This document shows, in pieces, positions 15,767 to 23,658 of a stretch of DNA of 64,000 nt (positions are counted from its first letter, which is position 1; the number at the start of each line of letters is the position of its first letter). The translations under genes and the position numbers were made by a program. Origin of the DNA: JACDHG01 sp963815295 (GTDB lineage Bacteria; Actinomycetota; Actinomycetes; Propionibacteriales; Nocardioidaceae); assembly GCA_963815295.1 (NCBI GenBank), contig CAWFFZ010000008.1, forward strand, positions 2,113,324 through 2,177,323. Reading direction: 5' to 3'. Under the pieces are notes generated by a model. That model was not told the DNA's origin. It made no database searches and worked only from the letters and a program-made list of their open reading frames with translations.

Positions 15767-17451
15767 CTAGGCCAGCCGGCGCCCCTCCGGCGGCACCACG
15801 CGGAGCCACCGGTAGCCGTAGCCATCCAGCGCGACCTCCGCACGTCCGTTCGCGTCGAGCTCGGTCTCCCCTTCCTGGAGCAGGTCGACCAAGCGGCAGC
15901 CGGGCTCGCAGTCGGCGAGCTGCAGCGGGACCGTGCAGCGCTCCGACGAGAGGTTGTGTACGGCGAGCATCCGCCGGTCGTTCCACTGGGCGTCGTGAGC
16001 CAGCACGCTGCGGTGTGGCTGGTCGAGGATCGTGAAGTCCGCCCAGCCGAGCTCGGGCGACTCGCGGTACCTCCGGATCAGCAGTGCGACGAAGTTCAGC
16101 AGCGAGTCCGGGTCGGCGCGCTGGTCGGCACGTTGACGTGCTCAGGGCCGAAGGGACCTTCGACGACGGGCCGTCGCAGGCGTGACGGTGCCGCGGTCGT
16201 GAAGCCGCCATTGCGCTGGGGGGACCACTGCATGGGTGAGCGGACCGCCATGCGGCCCTCGATGTCGAGGTTCTCGCCCATGCCGATCTCCTCTCCGTAG
16301 AACAGCGCAGGGGGTGCCCGGGAGGGAGAACATCAGGCTGTAGGCCATCTTGATCCGGCGTGGGTCGCCGTCGAGCATCGGCGGCAGCCGCCGCCGCAGG
16401 CCCCGGCCGAAGAGCTGCATGCTCGGGGTCGGGGCCGAAGGCGTCAAAGACCTCCTGGCGCTCGCCCTCACTGAGCTTGTCGAGCGTGAGCTCGTCGTGG
16501 TTGCGCAGGAACGACGCCCACTGGGCGTCGGGGTTGATGGTCGGTCGTCGTTTTAGCGTACGGGCGAGCGGTCGGGCGTCCTCGCGGGCCAGCGAGAGGT
16601 ACAGGTTCTGCATGCCGACGAAGTCGAACATCATCGTCAGCTCGTCGCCGTCACGGCCGCCGAAGAACTTCTTCTGCTCCGGGTAGGGCAGGTTCACCTC
16701 TCCGAGCAGGATGCCGTCGCCCGTGCGCCTGCCAAGGAACGATCGCAACGCGGCCAGGTAGTCGTGAGGGTCGGCGAAGTCCTCCTTCTGGTTGTCCGGG
16801 ATCCCCTCCAGACCAAGCAGGAACGGCACGGCGTCGACCCGGAAGCCGGAGATGCCGAGCTCGAGCCAGAAGCCCATCACCTTCGCGATCTCGTCTCGGA
16901 CCTTAGGGTTGGCCACGTTGAGGTCGGGTTGGTGCTTGTAGAACCGGTGCAGGTAGTACTCCCCGGTGCGCTCGTCCAGCTCCCAGATGCTGTCCTCCTG
17001 GTCGGGGAAGACGACCTGGTCGGAGGTGTCGTGCTCGGGCGCCTCCGCCCGCCATACGTAGATAGTCCCGGAAGGGTGAGCCCTTGCTCGACCGTGCCGC
17101 CTTGAACCACGGGTGCTTGTCGGAGGTGTGGTTTACGACCAGATCGACGATCACCCGGATGCCGCGGTCGCGGGCGGTGCGGACCAGCTCGACCAGGTCG
17201 CCGTGCGTGCCCAGCCGAGGGTCGACGCCGTAGAAGTCGGTGATGTCATAGCCGTCGTCGCGGTTGGCCGTCGGGTAGAACGGCATCAACCACAAGCACG
17301 TGACGCCGAGCTCGGCGAGATAGTCGACCCGCTCCGTGACGCCGACGAAGTCGCCGACTCCGTCACCGTTCCAGTCGAGGAAGGTCTCGACATCCAGGCA
17401 GTAGACGACAGCCGTCTTCCACCACAGGTCTGCGGTGTCACTGATCCTCAT
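15767..17451 (-). pseudogene. TreS-like GH13 alpha-glucosyltransferase/amylase, four frameshifts
   Basis: The conceptual protein starts MRISDTADLWWKTAVVYCL and follows the GH13 trehalose-synthase-like family: DVETFLDWNGDGVGD, VVNHTSD, GFRVDAVPFL (nucleophile Asp) and FLRNHDE. It is interrupted by single-base changes near 17061 (+1), 16421 (+1), 16309 (+1) and 16130 (-1). Between them the frames stay highly conserved and no stop arises by substitution. A good GGGAGG ribosome site precedes ATG 17451, 40 bases after the end of the flavin oxidoreductase gene. This pair is common in actinobacteria and proteobacteria. Real decay and local sequence error are both possible. Confidence 0.88.
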
Positions 17452-17491
17452 GCGTGCCCTCCCGGGTACGACGGTCGTGGTTGCCTCGTGG

Positions 17492-18456
17492 TCAGTGGAC
17501 CCGCAGCTGCGGGAGCACGCGATCCGCGAACGCCTCCTGGAAGGCCCGCTGCTCCTGGCCGACATGGTGCAGGAACAGCTCGTCGAACCCGAGCTCGACG
17601 AACTCGGCGAGCCAAGCGGCGTGCCGGTCGAGGTCGTCGGAGACGAGCACGACCTGCTTCACCTGCTCGACCGGGACGTGCTCGGAGGCGATGTCGAAAG
17701 TCTCGGCGGAGTCGATGTCCCAGGATGCCGGTGGGGAGAAGGTGTTGGTGCGCCACTGGTCGTGGGCGATCGCCTCCGCACGTTGACATCGAAGGGTCCC
17801 AGGACAGGTGCACCTGCAGGCGCAATGGTCCCTTGCCCCCGGCGCCGCGGTAGGCGTCGATCATCTGGCGCAGCTTGTCGTGCGGCTGGTTCACGGTGAT
17901 CAGCCCGTCGGCCCAGGCTGCGACCTCGCCCGCGGTGGTCACGCTGACCGCGGGGCCGACCAGGTGCGGCGCCGGGTCAGGCAAGGACCAGAGCCGCGCG
18001 CGGCTCACGGTGACGAGTCCCTGGTGGGTGACCTCCTCGCCAGCGAGGAGCCGGCGGATGACCTCGACGCACTCCCGCAGTCTGGCGTTGCGGACCTCCT
18101 TGGGTGGCCACGGGTCCCCGGTGATGTGCTCATTCGAGGCCTCCCCGGAGCCGAGAGCGGCCCAGATCCGACCGGGGAACATGGCGCCGAGCGTGCCGAG
18201 CGCCTGGGCGATGATCGCCGGGTGGTAACGCTGTCCCGGGGCATTCACGACACCGAAGGGCAGGCTCGTCGTGGCCAGCGCAGCGCCGAGCCAGGCCCAC
18301 GCGAAGCCCGAGTGTCCCTGGCGCTCGCTCCACGGCACGAAGTGGTCCGAGGACATCGCGGCGTCGAACCCGAACTTCCTCTGCGCGCTGCACGTCCTGG
18401 AGCAGCTGACCTGGGTGGATCTGCTCGTGCGAGCAGTGGAATCCGATGGTTGTCAT
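17492..18456 (-). pseudogene. LLM-class flavin-dependent oxidoreductase (TIGR03885-like), frameshifted
   Basis: The conceptual protein begins MTTIGFHCSHEQIHPGQ, continues as SSDHFVPWSERQGHSGFAW and WAALGSGEASNEH, and ends DELFLHHVGQEQRAFQ before a stop at 17492. That is the luciferase-like TIM barrel of the small family usually encoded beside TreS-like proteins. A +1 shift near 18372 and two -1 shifts near 17794 and 17782 break it. Apart from the shifts it appears full length (about 320 residues). Function, if restored, would be an FMN- or F420-dependent oxidation of unknown substrate. Confidence 0.86.
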
Positions 18457-18470
18457 GTGCGCGTTGGCCC

Positions 18471-18704
18471 CTACCCGTTCTCGTCGACTTGTGGCGACTG
18501 CCCACTGCGCCACGTCACCAGGGTGCCCTCGATCTTTGTGCTCCACAACTCCCAGGCCATTCGGCCCAGGGCGTCTGACAGTGGAGTCAGGCGTCGCTGG
18601 CACTGGTCGTTCAGCGTCTGCGGGCTGTTGAAACAACTGGAGCTCTCCGAGCGCTCAATGGCCCCTGCTGGCACCAACAAACGACCAAAGAGGTAGCCAA
18701 GCAC
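18471..18704 (-). CDS. Short open frame, possible gene fragment
   Basis: 77 codons opening GTG with residues such as GYLFGRLLVPAGAIER and closing ELWSTKIEGTLVTWRSG. Composition is protein-like, but no family is recognised and no good ribosome site is seen. It occupies the 370-base gap between the oxidoreductase relic and the AT-rich kinase. It may be a fragment of a larger lost gene. Confidence 0.25.
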   Translation of the reverse strand: MLGYLFGRLLVPAGAIERSESSSCFNSPQTLNDQCQRRLTPLSDALGRMAWELWSTKIEGTLVTWRSGQSPQVDENG

Positions 18705-18825
18705 GAACTCATGACGGCATGATCAGAACCGCTGACCCGCGGTACGAGAAACCATCACTCACTCTGATAACCTCCGCACAAACCGAGCACTGTTCGGCAA
18801 CGTGCCAATACTGTCGGATCGTGAT

Positions 18826-19338
18826 ATGGAAAAAGAGTATATGGACTTTAGAAACAATACCGTTCAGAGACCGCTACTTATTGCCTTCTGTGGTTTACCC
18901 GGATCCGGCAAGACTACTGTTGCGCGCGAGCTACAACGGGAGACGGGTGCCATTCGGTTCAGTACTGATGAATGGATGGCAGATCTAGGCGTCGACTTCT
19001 TTGATGAGATGCGCGAAAATCTACAGATACGTCTGAATAAACTTTGGAAAGAATTGCTCGAACATGGACAGAGCATCATTTTAGAAGACGGAACTTGGAA
19101 ACGAGATGAACGTGATGGGATCCGCCAGGTTGCGAAGATGCTTGGCGCCATTGTCGAGATACATTACTTTGACCTTACCCTTGATGAGCTTTGGCGCCGA
19201 ATCGAAATCCGTAATGCTATCGGGGCATACGGAGCAGTACCGATAACAAAAGAACTACTAGCGGAATGCTGGACTAGGCTCCAAAGACCTGATAAAGCAG
19301 AGCTATCACTATTTGACCGAAGTATTGTGCATACTTAG
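18826..19338 (+). CDS. P-loop kinase/AAA-type ATP-binding protein, AT-rich (likely acquired)
   Basis: About 170 residues. The Walker A motif GLPGSGKTT sits near residue 25, followed by FSTDEWM, IILEDGTWKRDERD and a lid-like RRIEIRNA, the layout of small-molecule phosphotransferase-type P-loop kinases. The gene is visibly AT-rich and uses TTA, ATA and AAA codons rare in its surroundings, so it was probably acquired from a low-GC donor. Starts at 18802 (GTG), 18826 and 18841 are all possible; 18826 is a compromise. No partner antitoxin or operon gene is adjacent. The substrate is unknown. Confidence 0.75.
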   Translation: MEKEYMDFRNNTVQRPLLIAFCGLPGSGKTTVARELQRETGAIRFSTDEWMADLGVDFFDEMRENLQIRLNKLWKELLEHGQSIILEDGTWKRDERDGIRQVAKMLGAIVEIHYFDLTLDELWRRIEIRNAIGAYGAVPITKELLAECWTRLQRPDKAELSLFDRSIVHT

Positions 19339-19381
19339 GAAAGAAGAGCCCAAACAAGACGTCATTCTTGCTCCCAAGGCC

Positions 19382-19409
19382 CACCCGCTCCACTATTTCC
19401 GCAGGTCAA
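19382..19409 (+). mobile_element. Putative attR: duplicated tRNA-Gly 3' end
   Basis: Matches 15199-15226 over 28 bases with one mismatch. Only the last 11 bases of the tRNA (acceptor strand, discriminator, CCA) are represented, as expected for the distal boundary of an integrated element. Confidence 0.75.
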
Positions 19410-19418
19410 ATGACCTGC
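19401..19418. repeat. Palindrome at the island's right end
   Basis: GCAGGTCA and TGACCTGC form a perfect 8-bp inverted repeat with a 2-base spacer, overlapping the right direct repeat. The left repeat shares GCAGGTCA but not the second arm. It could be a recombinase or regulator binding site; nothing further supports either. Confidence 0.4.
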
Positions 19419-19617
19419 AGGAGTTGGCAAATCATCTTGACCGGTTCCCCCCGCCGCGCACCTCGCATCGTGGGCCGGGCCAGCGCGGTCGTGTACCGGT
19501 TTCTCAAGGCCCAACTGGCCTTGCCGCGATGACTCCGAACTTTTTTCGGTGCCGAATGCGTCGATAGTGGTAGGGAGCTGGTGTGGAAGCCGCTCATCAC
19601 CCGATCGAGGTGGAGTC

Positions 19618-20154
19618 ATGGCTGAGGGACATCGACGGGATGTCGCGGCGTACTCCGACCTCGTGACGGCGCGGTCGAACTCGCTTCTCCGCACCGCTTA
19701 CCTGATGGTCGGTGACCACCAGCTGGCCCAGGACCTACTCCAGGAGTCACTCGTCAAGACGTATGTCGCGTGGCCCAAGCTGCGCGACGTGGCCAAGGCC
19801 GAGGCGTACACGCGCCGGACGATCATCACCACCGCCATCTCCTGGCGTCGCCGTCGCTCCTTCCACGAGCGCCCGGTCGAGGTGCTGCCCGATGCCGGCG
19901 TGGCCGATCGCGTCGATGAGCTCGTCACTCGCGACGCACTGTGGGCCCAGTTGCACCTGCTGCCACCCCGACAGCGTGCGGCCATCGTGCTCCGCTACTA
20001 CCTCGATCTGTCCGAGGCCCAGACCGCCGAAACCATGGGGTGCTCGGTGGGAGCGGTCAAGAGCCAGACCTCGGCCGGCCTCGACCGGCTGCGTGACCGG
20101 ATGGGCCCGGATGTCGCGCTCTTCACCACGACTGACCAGAGGACGACGCCATGA
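19618..20154 (+). CDS. SigE-family ECF RNA polymerase sigma factor
   Basis: 178 residues with sigma-2 (RTAYLMVGDHQLAQDLLQES) and sigma-4 (RQRAAIVLRYYLDLSEAQTAETMGCSVGAVKS) regions, the latter with a clear helix-turn-helix. The spacing and sequence fit the actinobacterial SigE-family (TIGR02983-like) group. ATG 19618 follows GAGGTGGAG. The stop overlaps the next start as ATGA, so the downstream membrane protein is co-translated and may be its anti-sigma or signal partner. It begins about 210 bases after the island's right boundary and is intact. Confidence 0.93.
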   Translation: MAEGHRRDVAAYSDLVTARSNSLLRTAYLMVGDHQLAQDLLQESLVKTYVAWPKLRDVAKAEAYTRRTIITTAISWRRRRSFHERPVEVLPDAGVADRVDELVTRDALWAQLHLLPPRQRAAIVLRYYLDLSEAQTAETMGCSVGAVKSQTSAGLDRLRDRMGPDVALFTTTDQRTTP

Positions 20155-21273
20155 ACGGGATGCTCCGCGACCTGCTCAACGAGCGCGCCGACGCTGCGGG
20201 CAGCCCCGACCTGGATCTCCACGACCTGATCGACCAAGGAGAGCGGCGCGTCAGGCGCCGTCGTCGCTTGACCGTCGTCGGCACGGCGGCCGTGGCTGCG
20301 GTGGCGCTGACGGTGGGCGGGAGCTTCGCGCTCCTCCAGCCCGGCGACCGCGCCACGTCGCCGGTGGGTCCTCCGCCAACCCACCCGACCAGCACCGAGG
20401 ACGTCCTGCCCGACACCACAGATGGTTCGCGGCCCCTCACCTACGGCCTGGGCGGGACCATCATTACGGCAACCGCGTCATCGAGGCCGCGGAGGATGCC
20501 GATGGGCTCTTCGTGTTCGACGACGGTCTGGCGATCCTCACGGGCGACGACGGCCGCCCGGCTGACAAATCGCCTGTTCTTCACGGAGGGCTCCGAGCAG
20601 GTCGAGATCGCTCGTGGGGTCAGAGATGGTCACGTCCGGCGAGGTTGGCTCGCTCCTGGTGTGGCTGGACGGAGACGACGTCGTGATCTATGACACCCAC
20701 GTCCGCGGCGTGGTCGACCGGGTGCCCCTGAACGGCCTGCGTCTCGCCAATCCGATCACCCCGCTCGAGGACGCGGTGTACTGGACGGAGTACGACGACG
20801 CGACGGCCACCAGGCTGAGCGATGGGAAACTGGTTCGCTACGACGTGTTGACCGGAACCCGGACCCCCTCCTCGCAAGCGGATTACCAAGCCGAGACGCG
20901 GACTGCGCTGTCACCCATCCTCGTCGTGGGCTCGGCCGACTCGGTTACCCCGGCCGAAGGCTTCACCGTCATCGACTCCCGACTCGAGTTCGTCCCCGAC
21001 ACACGGGGCGCACCGCCGCCGGTCTTCGTGACAGCGACGGGCGAACGCCTGCGCGTCAGCGTGCCGGACGGGTATGACGGCGAGTCGCTGGGCGTCTTCC
21101 AATGGCTGGACGACGACAGGTTCGCGCTCGTGGCTGAAGGTGGTGTCAAAAGGGCGCCGATAGGCGACCTGCTCGTGTGCCGCATCTCCGCCGGCCAGTG
21201 CTCCACCGTCGCCTCCGGCGAGCAGTACTGGCTGCTGCCCGGGCCTGGCGCCAGCGTCGGCGCGGAGGACTGA
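20151..21273 (+). pseudogene. Membrane protein coupled to the sigma factor, three frameshifts
   Basis: It starts MNGMLRDLLNERADAAG, has one transmembrane helix near residues 43-60 preceded by a basic stretch, and a large extracytoplasmic domain continuing to 21273. The reading frame changes near 20461 (-1), 20551 (+1) and 20618 (+1); joined, it reads GNRVIEAAEDADGLFVFDDG, then LTNRLFFTEGSEQVEIARG, then SEMVTSGEVGSLLVW. The layout resembles partner proteins downstream of SigE-family sigma factors. As written it cannot be made full length. Confidence 0.75.
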
Positions 21274-21362
21274 ACCATGACGTACCGCCGCTCCCGACTT
21301 ACGCCGACTGAGGAATGGAACTCACGGTGTGAATGAACTCCTAGCGGGAAAGGCAGTCCCCT

Positions 21363-22142
21363 ATGAAGAAGCAAGGAAGCACCAGGGTGCCCTGGCGGCT
21401 CGCCGCCGCCACAATTCTCGTGCTCGGCGCGTGCAGCGCCGACCCGCCGGCCGATGAAGCTTCGGCGACAAGACCGAGTGAGTCCCCCTCCTCGGACCCT
21501 CCGACCTCTCCCGCACCGACAGAGCAAGCCGGGGAACCGACCTTCACACCCGACCCCGGCGAGGTGATCCGCCTCCGCTCGAGCCAGGAGTGGGCGACCC
21601 TGCGCGAAGGCCGCTATCTCGCCTGGGGAATGAGCGAGTCCCTCAGGTACGAGGTCGACGTGCCCGACGGCTGGCGAGTGCTGCACGGCACCTACATCAA
21701 CTCTCCCGAGCGCCGGGGCACCTTCTTGGTCGCCAGGACGCCGAAACACAACACCGAGCTGCCCTTGCATCCCTGCCGGGACCACAGCCTCCGCCTTGTC
21801 GGGCCGAGCGTGGACGACCTGGCGCACGCCTTCGCCGCCCTGCCGCTCTGGAAGATGACCACGCCGCGAGCAGTGACTCTTGACGGCCGCCGAGCCATGT
21901 ACCTCGAGGTCAAGCTTCCGGAGCGCGTCGATCCGGCTGACTGCGCCGACCAAGCGGTCTGGCAGTACGAGGCCGGCCAGGACGGACTGTGGACCGAGGA
22001 GGCCTACTGGGGTCGGTGGTGGGTCCTCGAGGTCGACGGGGAGCGGTTCACCGTCATGGCGCGCTGCTACGCCATTTGCACCGAGGACGACCTGGACGTC
22101 ATGTCCGCGATGGCCGAGTCGATCCACTTCCTGCCGCGTTAG
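21363..22142 (+). CDS. Predicted lipoprotein, hypothetical
   Basis: 259 residues. The signal peptide ends in lipobox LVLGAC near residue 24; a Ser/Pro/Thr-rich linker follows, then a globular domain of about 190 residues with four cysteines (CRDHSL, DCADQ, RCYAICTEDD) that may form disulfides outside the membrane. The family is not recognised. The start follows GGGAAAGGCAGTCCCCT. It lies 89 bases after the sigma-factor partner and could belong to the same unit. Confidence 0.82.
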   Translation: MKKQGSTRVPWRLAAATILVLGACSADPPADEASATRPSESPSSDPPTSPAPTEQAGEPTFTPDPGEVIRLRSSQEWATLREGRYLAWGMSESLRYEVDVPDGWRVLHGTYINSPERRGTFLVARTPKHNTELPLHPCRDHSLRLVGPSVDDLAHAFAALPLWKMTTPRAVTLDGRRAMYLEVKLPERVDPADCADQAVWQYEAGQDGLWTEEAYWGRWWVLEVDGERFTVMARCYAICTEDDLDVMSAMAESIHFLPR

Positions 22143-22307
22143 GGCTCGGCCGACGTTGCAGGCCGGCGCCATCCCTGCGGATACACCCGCTCCACGTATC
22201 TTCCTTAGCCCCATCACCTCCTCCTGAGGAATAAGCAGTTCTCCCCATGTGCGGGAGCCGCCTTAGAGCAACTGTGGAAGACAGACACTCACCTCCTGGA
22301 GGCAGCA

Positions 22308-22511
22308 ATGTTCAGCACGATCGGCCCATCCAGAGTCGACCTGGCAAAGCAGTACCGCGCCGAGCAGGCTCAGGCCAAAGACCTGCGCCGCCGCGGGGGG
22401 CAGGCGAGCCCAGCCAGCAACAGGTCGGGTTCAGCAAGGGCCTGGTTCGCCAAGCTCGTCGCTGCTGCGACCCCCGCTCAACAACCCCGCGGGCGATCGT
22501 CACGGGCGTAG
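22308..22511 (+). CDS. Small basic protein, hypothetical
   Basis: 67 residues, rich in Arg, Ala, Gln and Ser, beginning MFSTIGPSRVDLAKQYR. The evidence for translation is a GGAGG placed 6 bases before ATG. It has no recognisable domain and no obvious partner. Confidence 0.5.
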   Translation: MFSTIGPSRVDLAKQYRAEQAQAKDLRRRGGQASPASNRSGSARAWFAKLVAAATPAQQPRGRSSRA

Positions 22512-22660
22512 GCCGCCGCTGCCGCGCCGGATCACATGTGACCCGGCGCGGCATCACGACCTATTCAGGGAGTAGGCGACTCCGTCTTGTGCAGCGACAT
22601 CGCGGCGCCCTCCGCCAGGTAGGGGCAGCAGACGCGTGACTGCCAAATCCATCGACTCAC

Positions 22661-22689
22661 TTGCGATATCTATCGATTATCAGTAGGTT
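22661..22689 (+). promoter_or_regulatory. Predicted promoter of the DUF2975-HTH operon
   Basis: TTGCGA at 22661-22666 and TAGGTT at 22684-22689 are separated by exactly 17 bases. The spacer carries the small inverted repeat CGATA-TC-TATCG, a possible site for the HTH protein encoded downstream. AAGGAG precedes the ATG at 22719. Confidence 0.55.
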
Positions 22690-22718
22690 TACGTCGTATC
22701 TCGATCGAAGGAGTCTCG

Positions 22719-23207
22719 ATGGGAAATCTGACCGTTCTCGCGCTGCGCATCGTGCTCGCGATCGCGCTTGTCGGGTCGCTCTTCGTGCAGGCGGTGATGA
22801 TGCCGCTGCTGTGGATGGACATGGATGAAGAGCCCGCCGGGGTGCGCGTCCCCGTCGTCATCATTGTGACCCTGGGCATCGTGACCATGCAGGTCACCGC
22901 GGTCTGCGTCTGGCAACTGCTGACGATGGTGCGACGAGGCACGGTGTTCTCCCCTGCCGCGTTTCGGTACGTCGACATCGTGATCGGCGCGATCGCCACA
23001 GCTTCAGCCCTGACGTTCGGGCTGGCCGTGACCCTCGCGCCAGGCGAGGACGTAGCGCCCGGTGTCGTCGGGCTCATCTGCGGGGTGTCTCTGATCGTCG
23101 CCGGCGTCGCCCTGATCGTGCTCGTATTACGCATGCTGCTCGCCCAGGCGGTCGACCGCGACGCCGAGGCGCACCACCTGCGGGCCGAGCTGAACGAAGT
23201 GATCTGA
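22719..23207 (+). CDS. DUF2975-family membrane protein
   Basis: 162 residues with four transmembrane segments and short loops, typical of DUF2975. Members are nearly always encoded with a small Xre-like HTH protein, as here, where the stop and next start overlap (TGATG). The function of the family is unknown; the pairing suggests the membrane protein influences the activity of the DNA-binding one. Confidence 0.88.
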   Translation: MGNLTVLALRIVLAIALVGSLFVQAVMMPLLWMDMDEEPAGVRVPVVIIVTLGIVTMQVTAVCVWQLLTMVRRGTVFSPAAFRYVDIVIGAIATASALTFGLAVTLAPGEDVAPGVVGLICGVSLIVAGVALIVLVLRMLLAQAVDRDAEAHHLRAELNEVI

Positions 23208-23482
23208 TGCCGATCATCGTCGACGTCGACGTGATGCTGGCCAAGCGCAAGATGGCTGTAGGCACCCTCGCGGACCGGGTCGGCATAACGCCCGCCAACT
23301 TGGCGGTGCTCAAGAACGGACGTGCGAAGGCGGTGCGCTTCACCACCCTCGCTGCCCTGTGCGAGGCACTCGACTGCCAGCCCGGCGACATACTGCGCTG
23401 GGAACCCGAGGAACTGTCCGACACGGTGAGGCCGGCCGGCGACGGTGCCCTGCCGCTCGCGCATGGCAGGACGCAATCCTGA
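23207..23482 (+). CDS. Xre/YozG-like helix-turn-helix regulator
   Basis: 91 residues. The HTH spans about residues 10-65: VMLAKRKMAVGTLADRVGITPANLAVLKNGRA in outline, then ALCEALDCQPGDILRW, the classic YozG/Cro ending. It shares a base with the DUF2975 stop, so the two are translated together. It probably binds its own promoter region near 22661. Confidence 0.92.
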   Translation: MPIIVDVDVMLAKRKMAVGTLADRVGITPANLAVLKNGRAKAVRFTTLAALCEALDCQPGDILRWEPEELSDTVRPAGDGALPLAHGRTQS

Positions 23483-23658
23483 CCTCTGGTTCTTCAGCAT
23501 GCCGAAAACACCGTCTGACCAGCCCGAGCGAGTGACACCGTTTGGCGTGGTACTTGGACCATTGGGCAATGGCCCCGACTCTTGCCGAGGTAGACACTTT
23601 GAGGGCGGGGAGGAAGGGACCGACGCGCCCACGGTCCTCTGGCCAGGAGGGTGGCGAC

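Larger units (their letters stand above)
15199..19409. mobile_element. Remnant genomic island at tRNA-Gly
   Basis: About 4.2 kb bounded by 28-bp direct repeats, one overlapping the 3' end of an intact tRNA-Gly. Contents: a small membrane-protein ORF, two frameshifted genes (TreS-like GH13 and LLM flavin oxidoreductase) and an AT-rich P-loop kinase. No integrase, relaxase or phage structural gene is visible, so if it was mobile it has lost its machinery or was carried by a partner. The repeats are direct observation; mobility is inference. Confidence 0.6.

Noticed and set aside
18826..19338. Zeta-type toxin of a toxin-antitoxin pair
   Set aside because: No small antitoxin gene precedes or follows it; the Walker A alone does not establish a toxin.
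20883..22217. 444-codon minus-strand frame
   Set aside because: Opposes the sigma-factor partner and the lipoprotein, both of which have convincing signals.
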